Part shown: positions 14,025-21,807 of the stretch, in pieces | Layout of the letters: every line of letters begins with the position of its first letter | How positions within the stretch are numbered: the first letter of the stretch is position 1 | Source of the DNA: a virus | DNA length: 25,919 bases | IMG/VR virus record: IMGVR_UViG_3300030104_000293 | Coordinates: 1-25,919 of that record | Direction: 5' to 3' (one strand) | Program-made: the position numbers and the translations under genes | The notes under the pieces: generated by a model | What the model was told of the DNA's origin: nothing | Databases searched by the model: none | The model's input: only the letters and a program-made list of their open reading frames with translations

Positions 14025-17000
14025 TTAATCTTTTTTACTTTCAGCAAAGCCTAGCCTGTCCATCTGTTCTTGATAAGGCTCGTCAGTAATAGGATTGATA
14101 CGGTCTGCTGGGTCCTCTTTTGTTTGAGGAACATCTGGTCCTGTTACTAAGCCACCTGTTACTCTTCTTTCTCTTATTTTTTCTGTTAGGCTTCTAGAGA
14201 CTGTTTCACCTATACCTTCTTCCTCCATAAGCTCTTCAAAAAATTCCATATCTTGTTCACTTATATTTTCTAAATCTAAAATAGGTAATTGTTTAAACTT
14301 CCAATTATTTGTCGCTATAGTATCTAAAATAGCTCTTTTATCTTCGCCACTTCTTATAACTTCTGCTAATAAAGTCTTGTAAGATTCTTCTCCTATTATA
14401 ATAGGATGAAAATTATTTGTTAAAAATTGTAAGTCTGTTTTATTTTCTTTTTTAAAACTTGTATTATCTTTTATAATTTCTCCTAAAGTTAAAGGATTTA
14501 TGTCAAAATATTTAGCAGCTTCTACAGCTTTTATAGCTTCAACATAATCTCTGTAATAAGATGAGTTTATTTCTAAATGTTTGTTAAGAATATCTTGTAA
14601 AGAAATTGAACTATCAGTTTTTGCATCATTAATTAATTTATGTAATTCATTTCTATATTGCTTGTATGTACCATCTAAGCCTTTTAATTTAAATGATAAT
14701 GCATTTTCTGCTTTTACTTCTGTAAGAGGATTAAATCTTAAACCTGTAGCATTAACTATTAATTCTCTACCAGAATCTATAGGGTTGTCATATTTATCTT
14801 TAGGATTTTCCTCAGTTAATTCACGATAAATAGAGTTTCCTAATTTATCCTCTTTATATAATTGACGAATTGTTTGAGGTATAAGAGTTTCAAACGCATA
14901 TTCAATTTTTTTACCAGTTATATCAAGAATGTCATCAGTTTCAACAATACCTATTTTATTTTTAGTTTTACTATCCTCTGCTTGAAATAATACATCAATA
15001 GCTCTTTCAGTAAAAAGAGCCTCATCTACAAAAGGTTTAAAATATTCTTTTGCGCCTTCAAAAACAGCATCTGATATTCTTTTAAAAGCACTATCAGCAG
15101 GAGTATTAGGGTCTAGTAATTCTCTTAAAACACCTCTAATAGCATTATTTACAGGTGCATCTGGGTCAGTAAATTGTGTATCTATATAATATAAATTACC
15201 TTCTTTGTCTGTCATATAAACCCACTCACTATTTTTTTCCCACGGCGCACCATATAAATCTTTATAATTTCTGTCGTCTTCTTCTGTAACTCCAAATAAA
15301 TTACGACTAGCAGTAGAAACTGCAGTAGTTCCAAAAGCACCATAAGTTATTTTACCTGCTAATCTATCAAAACCTCTTTGCATTAAAACTTTGTTATTAG
15401 AGTTTATTTCATACCAACCTCTTTTGTAAGTTTCAATAGTATTTCTAAATCTTTCAGCATGGAAAGAATAAAAATTACCAAAGGGTAAAGTTCTAAGTCT
15501 TTGCGCTACAAAAGGAACTAACTCATAAGTTGGAAAGGTATTTCTAACTATGTCTGCTGCTTCTTGTTTTAGTTCTGCTAAAGTTTTTTGAGTATTAATT
15601 GGTTTTAATTTTTCAGCCTGTTGTAAAACTTTTAATTCTTTATCAAAAGCAGCTATTCTAAATAAATCATCTTCAGCTACATATAAATCTGTTGTTTTAT
15701 TAAAAATTTCTTGTGCTTTATCTTTAGAAGCTTCTAAAATATTTTTATCTTTATTTTTTATAATAGAAGAATCTTTAAAAAAATCATCACCTACTTTTAA
15801 TGTAGCTTGGTTATTAATTAATCTTTTAAAATCTCCAACTTTAACATTTTGATTAACAATTCCTAGCTCTAAAAATTCAGCATAAATTTTTTGTAATTCT
15901 TTATCTCCACCTTTAGTTAATCTGTCTTGTAAAATTTTAAAAGCATTTCCTGTTTCAGCACTAAAAGGATTCATACCATTTGAAAGCATTATAGTTCCTT
16001 GACCATAAGTATTTCTTAAATGAGTATAAAGATTACCGACGGTAGCAGCAGCTTGACCATAACCTTTTGCCATTAAAAACATACTATAAACTTGTTCAGC
16101 TCCTTCCCTAATCTTGTTTTTATTAACAGTATTAAAAAGTCTTGCTATTTCTGGCGTAGTTTTTAAACCATTTAAAGCACCAAACTCTGCACCTTCAATT
16201 GTTGCAGACTGAAATCTAAAAAAATCATCTTTTTGTCTTTGAGTTTTGGCAGAAGCAGCAAATTTTTCAGCTTGTTTAGGTGTAAAGAAAATTTTATTAT
16301 TTCCTGCTTTATACAGGTCATCATAAAGTTTAGCATTAAATATATCATTTGATAAATTAGAAACAGTTCTAAAAATTCTTGTAGTAGCATCTTCTTTACC
16401 TAATAATTTTTGAATTGGTTCTGCAAATTGTTTTCTTTTTTTATAAACAATGTTTAAATTTCTCATTTTTTGATTTTTAAACATATCGTCTAAAAATTTT
16501 TTATAATCTTTACCCTTAGTACCATCTAATAAATTTTTAATTTGTACTTCCATTCTGCTTCTTAAAGCATCATCAGATAAAGATTTATACCCGTAAGTAC
16601 CTTTATTTTTTTTAACTAAATAATCTACTGCGTCATCAATTCTTTGTTGAGAAGGCTTAGACTTAACATCTTCAAATCTTCTGTAACTTTGTCTTAAATA
16701 TTTACCAAGATTTTTTCTAATTTCTGTTTTAAGTTCACTAGAAATTCCTTTTTGTTGTAGTAATTGAGAGCTTAAATCATCAATAGTTTGCCTAATTTCT
16801 TTAAGTTGAGTTTTAACTTCTTTAGGTAAATTTTTATATAGCTTAGTTCTTGTAACATTGTTTTGCGCAGTTAAAATATCCTCTATAAATTTATTTAATT
16901 CATCAGCATTTTTAAAATAATTTTTAGCCGATAACTTTTTTAATTGAGTTTCTAAATTTGTAGCTAAGTTTTCTGCTCTGGAAGCCCATGCTATTTTTGC

Positions 17001-18521
17001 TTTATCAGAAGCTTTAATAATATTAAAAAGTTCTGCGTTTAAATATCCTTCTGATTTAAAATTCTTACCAATTTTTTGAAAAGCTCTGATAATTCGGTTA
17101 CTAGAAAGCATTAAACTTTTTCTGGTATCTTCAACAGTTTTTTTATTAATTTTACTTTTTGAATTTTTACTATTTTTTGAAGCTGAGTTTTCAACAGTTG
17201 CTTTAAATTGTTTTTTAGCTTTTGGGGTTAAATTTCTAAGTCCTTGCATTGCTGCAATAATACTATCTCGTGATATATTGTATGTACCTTTAGCCGCAGA
17301 AAAAACACCAGCAAGTCCACCTATTAAAAATAAATCTTCAACTAGAAGTCCTAGTCTATTTTCAGCTTCTGATAATTCTGCAGGGTCTGTTAAATCTAAG
17401 TAATCAAAAAATTCTTCAGCTAAGTCACTTCTTTCAGACAACCATTCCCCTAAAGCATAAGCAAATCTGCCTTCTTCTGGGTCCAAACTAACTTGTAAAG
17501 CATACTGCGCTTTAGCATAAGTAGGCGCACCTCTAACCATTATTGTTCTAGCTCGGTTTGCTATATTAGCAGCAGTAGAAGTACCAGCAGTATAAGTTCC
17601 ATATTTTTTAATAAAATCATCTACTTTTTTTTGACTCTTCTTATCAACTAATTTAGTAAAACCTTTTTTACCTATAATATAATTAGCAACAAACTCACCT
17701 ACACCGACAGTAAGTTGTCCAGCAATTGTTTTAGGTTCTTTAGTTGTGTAAATTAAAGTGCCGTCGTCCTGCATTACAACTTCCATATTTTCATATCCTG
17801 CTAAACGACCACCAAAAGTAGCGCCGGCAACATCAGCAAATTCATCGTATTTTTCTCCAGTACCAATTTTTTCTTTTAATTTAGTACCTCCAGCAATAGG
17901 ACTTGTAGCCCAATCAACTAAACCTAAAGCACTATCATAAACAAAACCACCAAAATCTAGGGTTCCTGAAACAACTTCTTCAGCAAAATTACCTGATATT
18001 TTTTCAAGCTCATCAGGAATATAATCTCTTATTCCTTTTTCCTTTAAAGTAGTTAATGTTGTACCAGCCTTTTGAGTTAAAATTCTTTGATATCTTTCTT
18101 TTTGTTTAGTATCTAATGAATCATAGTAAAGAGGAGTACCATCTGCATAGTACCCAATTTTTTGTCTTTTAGGAGCTGGTTTATTAGGATTTAAAAAGTC
18201 AGGAAGATTATCTTCACCATAAAAAGATATAAAATTTGTATAGCTTTCGCTTCTTTCTTTTTCAGATAAATTATTTAAATTATAATTTAACTTTTCAACA
18301 GCTTCATTTAAAGGTAATTTTTCTGTTCCAAAATAATTTTGTTTTTTATACTCTATAAGATTTAATGTTTTATCATCTAAAGTTAAATTTTTATAATCAT
18401 CAGAAAAAACATCTGTAACCCCTAAATCAATTAATTCTTTATCTATAAATTCATTTAATTCTTTAGCATTACTAACACCATATAGTTTATATAAAGCTTG
18501 TTGTTCTTGATTATAATTCAT
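14025..18521 (-). CDS. Very large internal virion / DNA-ejection type protein (T7 gp16 analogue)
   Basis: A 1498-aa largely helical protein, Lys/Glu/Asn-rich with long coiled-coil-prone stretches (about 430-760). A hydrophobic stretch near 390-412 (LGLLVEDLFLIGGLAGVFSA) could insert in a membrane. A PFGNFYSFHAERFRNTIETY segment lies past the middle (about 1040-1060), a wording I recall from very large virion proteins of marine phages. The C-terminus ends with GGLVTGPDVPQTKEDPADR and a Y-x-E-Q-M-D-R-L-G-F motif typical of phage internal proteins. Size, position after two other putative ejection proteins and adjacency to lysis genes match T7 gp16 (1318 aa). No lytic transglycosylase motif is seen at the N-terminus, unlike gp16, so peptidoglycan cutting on entry would need another protein. 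A tape-measure role is the main alternative. Confidence 0.72.
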   Translation of the reverse strand: MNYNQEQQALYKLYGVSNAKELNEFIDKELIDLGVTDVFSDDYKNLTLDDKTLNLIEYKKQNYFGTEKLPLNEAVEKLNYNLNNLSEKERSESYTNFISFYGEDNLPDFLNPNKPAPKRQKIGYYADGTPLYYDSLDTKQKERYQRILTQKAGTTLTTLKEKGIRDYIPDELEKISGNFAEEVVSGTLDFGGFVYDSALGLVDWATSPIAGGTKLKEKIGTGEKYDEFADVAGATFGGRLAGYENMEVVMQDDGTLIYTTKEPKTIAGQLTVGVGEFVANYIIGKKGFTKLVDKKSQKKVDDFIKKYGTYTAGTSTAANIANRARTIMVRGAPTYAKAQYALQVSLDPEEGRFAYALGEWLSERSDLAEEFFDYLDLTDPAELSEAENRLGLLVEDLFLIGGLAGVFSAAKGTYNISRDSIIAAMQGLRNLTPKAKKQFKATVENSASKNSKNSKSKINKKTVEDTRKSLMLSSNRIIRAFQKIGKNFKSEGYLNAELFNIIKASDKAKIAWASRAENLATNLETQLKKLSAKNYFKNADELNKFIEDILTAQNNVTRTKLYKNLPKEVKTQLKEIRQTIDDLSSQLLQQKGISSELKTEIRKNLGKYLRQSYRRFEDVKSKPSQQRIDDAVDYLVKKNKGTYGYKSLSDDALRSRMEVQIKNLLDGTKGKDYKKFLDDMFKNQKMRNLNIVYKKRKQFAEPIQKLLGKEDATTRIFRTVSNLSNDIFNAKLYDDLYKAGNNKIFFTPKQAEKFAASAKTQRQKDDFFRFQSATIEGAEFGALNGLKTTPEIARLFNTVNKNKIREGAEQVYSMFLMAKGYGQAAATVGNLYTHLRNTYGQGTIMLSNGMNPFSAETGNAFKILQDRLTKGGDKELQKIYAEFLELGIVNQNVKVGDFKRLINNQATLKVGDDFFKDSSIIKNKDKNILEASKDKAQEIFNKTTDLYVAEDDLFRIAAFDKELKVLQQAEKLKPINTQKTLAELKQEAADIVRNTFPTYELVPFVAQRLRTLPFGNFYSFHAERFRNTIETYKRGWYEINSNNKVLMQRGFDRLAGKITYGAFGTTAVSTASRNLFGVTEEDDRNYKDLYGAPWEKNSEWVYMTDKEGNLYYIDTQFTDPDAPVNNAIRGVLRELLDPNTPADSAFKRISDAVFEGAKEYFKPFVDEALFTERAIDVLFQAEDSKTKNKIGIVETDDILDITGKKIEYAFETLIPQTIRQLYKEDKLGNSIYRELTEENPKDKYDNPIDSGRELIVNATGLRFNPLTEVKAENALSFKLKGLDGTYKQYRNELHKLINDAKTDSSISLQDILNKHLEINSSYYRDYVEAIKAVEAAKYFDINPLTLGEIIKDNTSFKKENKTDLQFLTNNFHPIIIGEESYKTLLAEVIRSGEDKRAILDTIATNNWKFKQLPILDLENISEQDMEFFEELMEEEGIGETVSRSLTEKIRERRVTGGLVTGPDVPQTKEDPADRINPITDEPYQEQMDRLGFAESKKD

Positions 18522-18535
18522 ATTTTTATATAAAT

Positions 18536-20197
18536 TTATGGACGAAAACTAGTGTCAGCATTTGTTCTAAAGTCATCTAAAAAATTACTTGATGAGCCTC
18601 CTGAGATAGAATCTATTACTTGATTTAAAACATTTGTTTTGTTTAGTTTGTAAAGATTATAAATATAATCATCGTACTTACCACTTTGTAAATTACTTTG
18701 TATTTGTGCATCATCTAAATTTTTAAACTCTGGAACTACGTTTCTAAAGTGTTCAAATTGTCCTTGTGTTGTTGCTTGAACAACACTTATTTTAAAATTA
18801 AAAGCGTCATTTGTTCCATCTCTTGTACCTATACCATTTTTAGCAAGCATAACTTCACTTGCTATTTCTGCCATATAAGTAGTTCTTATTGAATTAACTA
18901 ATTGATTGTCAGCAGTTCCAAATTCTTTTAAAATACGGTCTTCTATAAACTTATTTCTTAGTTCATTTTTTCTTTCTGGGTCTAAGTCAGGGTCTAGGTC
19001 ATACAAGAAATCAACTGTACTATCTACTGAGTATGTCAGTTTATCAATATAAGAAACCTCCATACCTAGTTGGTTAGCTGATAATTCTTTTATCCTGTAT
19101 TTAAAGTCTCTATCATATTGTGATTGAGCAGCTACCTCTTCATCTGTTGGATTATTTACATCAGCTACTTCTGGTCTTGGTCCCATTATTGCTACTACTT
19201 TATCTTTATTATCTTCTTGAATTGCCGTTAGTTGATATGACACAGGTTCATCTAAATAACTTGTTAATACTGTGTTTACATTTCCTACAGTATAAACATT
19301 TCCGTCTTTAGATAGCCCTCTTGCATCTCTTAATAAATTATCTTGTAAATTTTTGTCAACGCCTGCATCATCTAAAATTTCATAAGCTGATTCTATGTCT
19401 ATAGTAAAGTTTTGAGATTCTGCTCTCAAATCTTCTATATTTATAGCTAAAGTTGTTTGAGCTTCATTATCTGTAAATAAATCTTTTCTTCTAGCAATTC
19501 TTTTATCAGCTAATTCTTTAGTGCTATTAATATCTTCTTTTAATGTTATTTCATCTCCGCCTAAACCGGGGATAAAAGATAAAGCCTGATGAATAACACT
19601 TAAATTTTTTGGTTGAGTATAATACTTTTGCTTAGCTTTATAATAGTCATCGTAAGGCTTAAAGTAAGCTTCTTTAGTTCTAACAAAAACTTCTCTAGCA
19701 TCTTCTCCTTCCCCTACTGTTATAGTAGGAACACCTTTCATTTCATCTAGGTGTCTTTGATATAAAGTACCATCAATATAATTTCTTTTTAATTCTCGTT
19801 TTTTATTAATAAAATCTTGACTATATAAATCTTCTTCGCTAAAACCATCTATACTACCATAATTTTCGTTAAACCAATTTTCTGCTAAATCATCATAATA
19901 AGTGTATTGCTTATTAGAAGAAGCATTTATAGCGTCATTACTTTCAATAAGTTTTATTGATTTATCAAAGTCTGCTTGAAGTCCAGCATGTTTTAAAACT
20001 TTCTCATCTTCTAAAGCTTGTAAATTTTTTAAAACTTTATTTTTTTTATTGTTTTCCCATATATCCATGAAAAATAAACCTACTTGTGCTTTTCTTTTTC
20101 TTTTTTGAAATTTTTTATCTCTATTAAAAGCTCCTTTGGCAATGTCATACCATGAACTTTGAGGACTTAATAAACTTTTAAAATTATCATCTGCCAT
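18536..20197 (-). CDS. Putative internal virion protein (T7 gp15-like position)
   Basis: A 553-aa hydrophilic, mostly helical protein sharing its first base with the stop of the upstream gene (TAATG). The N-terminus has a basic, Trp-containing stretch (FNRDKKFQKRKRKAQVGLFFMD split around 24-45) and the middle contains acidic helices with many Tyr and Asp. I see no enzymatic motif, signal peptide or membrane helix. By order (small protein, this protein, then a 1498-aa protein) it occupies the T7 gp15 slot of the ejected core complex. Function as a virion or ejection protein is inferred from position, length and composition only. Confidence 0.62.
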   Translation of the reverse strand: MADDNFKSLLSPQSSWYDIAKGAFNRDKKFQKRKRKAQVGLFFMDIWENNKKNKVLKNLQALEDEKVLKHAGLQADFDKSIKLIESNDAINASSNKQYTYYDDLAENWFNENYGSIDGFSEEDLYSQDFINKKRELKRNYIDGTLYQRHLDEMKGVPTITVGEGEDAREVFVRTKEAYFKPYDDYYKAKQKYYTQPKNLSVIHQALSFIPGLGGDEITLKEDINSTKELADKRIARRKDLFTDNEAQTTLAINIEDLRAESQNFTIDIESAYEILDDAGVDKNLQDNLLRDARGLSKDGNVYTVGNVNTVLTSYLDEPVSYQLTAIQEDNKDKVVAIMGPRPEVADVNNPTDEEVAAQSQYDRDFKYRIKELSANQLGMEVSYIDKLTYSVDSTVDFLYDLDPDLDPERKNELRNKFIEDRILKEFGTADNQLVNSIRTTYMAEIASEVMLAKNGIGTRDGTNDAFNFKISVVQATTQGQFEHFRNVVPEFKNLDDAQIQSNLQSGKYDDYIYNLYKLNKTNVLNQVIDSISGGSSSNFLDDFRTNADTSFRP

Positions 20198-20802
20198 TAT
20201 TCTTCTCCTTTACTTAATAAACTTTCTTGTGTTTGTACTGGTTCTTCAACTCTTTCTAAAAGACTTGGTTCAATTTCAATATCTTCTACCATTTTTTGTA
20301 TTTCTTCTGGTACTACTTTAGGATTAATTTGCTCTACACTTTTTCTTTTAATATCTTCTAAAGAAGCAACAGATTTTGATATTTTTTCAATTTGTTTATC
20401 AGGGTCCATAGTAGCAGGTCTATCATTATCTCCTGCTTCTAACTGATAATTTATTTCTGCTTTTTCAGCTAAAGCCATAATCATATACATTGTTGGTTCC
20501 ATCAATAACATCATTAAATCAGGATTCCATTTACCTTCAATAAAACCTGTATATAAAACAATGGAAGCAATATCTATTACTCCAACACCGTTATTTAAAG
20601 AAATTAAAACATTAGCTGTAGTTTCAGGTACAGTTAAAACATCAAAAACTTCATACATAGCTTTACGAGGTTCAGTAAACTCTGGAGGTCTTTCCCAGTT
20701 ATAAGGTTCTTCTGGAGAGTTTGTTAGACTTTGTCCGGGTATAGCTCTGCCACGATTTATTGACGAACCTAAAAATTTTTCTGCTTTTTCTGATATTGCC
20801 AT
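20197..20802 (-). CDS. Putative virion protein of a conserved marine-phage type
   Basis: A 201-aa protein with an N-terminal AIPGQSLTNSPEEPYNWERP motif (16-35), then a helical domain with KAMYEVFDVLTVPET (about 47-61). Near residues 84-105 it reads YTGFIEGKWNPDLMMLLMEP, and a predicted acidic tail follows. I recall proteins with P-G-Q-S-L-T-N-x-P...P-W-E-x-P-P and G-K-W-N-P-D-L motifs in many marine tailed phages, where they are virion-associated. Two hydrophobic patches (about 66-88 and 97-112) might contact membrane. It could fill the T7 gp14 slot in the ejection complex. The start overlaps nothing and has a purine-rich AAGGAT about nine bases upstream. Confidence 0.65.
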   Translation of the reverse strand: MAISEKAEKFLGSSINRGRAIPGQSLTNSPEEPYNWERPPEFTEPRKAMYEVFDVLTVPETTANVLISLNNGVGVIDIASIVLYTGFIEGKWNPDLMMLLMEPTMYMIMALAEKAEINYQLEAGDNDRPATMDPDKQIEKISKSVASLEDIKRKSVEQINPKVVPEEIQKMVEDIEIEPSLLERVEEPVQTQESLLSKGEE

Positions 20803-20817
20803 AATTGTATCCTTATT

Positions 20818-21798
20818 TTATGTTGGCATAGGCACTGTTGTACCTACCATTCCTTGATTATATTCTTGTAAATATTGTGGAGTACCAATACCAAAACTAT
20901 AACTATTTGTAAGCTCTTTAAAGCTTGGCGCTCTTGTTGCATTATTAGAAGCCATCCATTGTGAAGACATATCTTGAACATACATTTGTTGCGCAGCTTC
21001 AGTAGGCATTAAACCAGCAGGAGCTTGCGCTCGATGAGCAGGTTCTTCTGTAAAATATTTATCCTGAATATATCCTCCTATTTCACCTCTAACAACATCT
21101 CCAGTAGCTTCTGAAATACTTTCAGGCATTACATCTTCTGTAACAAACTGTTTTGTTTCAACACCTACTTTTTTAACCATTTCGCCATATCTACCTGCTT
21201 CAAATAAATCTGTATAAGCTACATCTGTTAAGTCACCTTCATAACCTTTTTTACTTATTTCTCTTGCTATTTCAGAATCAGGTACTTCGACTTTAAAATT
21301 TAAATCTGGAGATATATTTTTAGTTTCTAACCTTACAGGGTCAAATGATTGTGTTAAATCAGCACTTACTTTTTCGACGCTTTCAGTTATTGTAGAACTT
21401 GAAGAAAGTTCCATAGAGCCATCTACAACTTTTTTATCTAATTCACTTTGAAATAAATTAAAAGCTTCTTGATTTGAAGAAGCTTTATCAATAGAATTTA
21501 AAACATCTTTTGAGCTAGTTATAGTTTCTTGTAAACTACTTGCTGTTCTTTGTAATGTTTCTGTTGTTACTTCTTCTGCTACCTCTCCTGCTACCTCTTC
21601 TGCAACTACTTCACTTATACCGGGTTTTACAGGAGGTGCGGTTGCAAATAAACCTTGCACACCTTGCATTAAACTTCTAGCTGCCCAACCCATAGCCATT
21701 GATAATCCTATGGTACCTACTATTCTACCTAACTTTGTAGAAAATAATTTTCCTACTCCTTTTTTAATTTGTCTACCTTTTTTTCTTAACCATCCCAT
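20818..21798 (-). CDS. Putative virion protein with basic-hydrophobic N-terminus
   Basis: A 326-aa protein. The first 20 residues are strongly basic (MGWLRKKGRQIKKGVGKLF), followed by a hydrophobic stretch about 26-52 (GRIVGTIGLSMAMGWAARSL then MQGVQGLF). The remainder is Ser/Glu/Val-rich and helical, with an Ala/Pro/Gln/Met-rich C-terminal quarter (AQAPAGLMPTEAAQQMY). The basic-plus-hydrophobic start resembles internal virion proteins that act on membranes during DNA entry in marine phages. It lies nine bases after the 947-aa gene and 15 bases before the 201-aa gene, inside the run of structural genes. Function is inferred from composition and context; no family is recognised with confidence. 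Confidence 0.6.
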   Translation of the reverse strand: MGWLRKKGRQIKKGVGKLFSTKLGRIVGTIGLSMAMGWAARSLMQGVQGLFATAPPVKPGISEVVAEEVAGEVAEEVTTETLQRTASSLQETITSSKDVLNSIDKASSNQEAFNLFQSELDKKVVDGSMELSSSSTITESVEKVSADLTQSFDPVRLETKNISPDLNFKVEVPDSEIAREISKKGYEGDLTDVAYTDLFEAGRYGEMVKKVGVETKQFVTEDVMPESISEATGDVVRGEIGGYIQDKYFTEEPAHRAQAPAGLMPTEAAQQMYVQDMSSQWMASNNATRAPSFKELTNSYSFGIGTPQYLQEYNQGMVGTTVPMPT

Positions 21799-21807
21799 AT
21801 TTTTCTC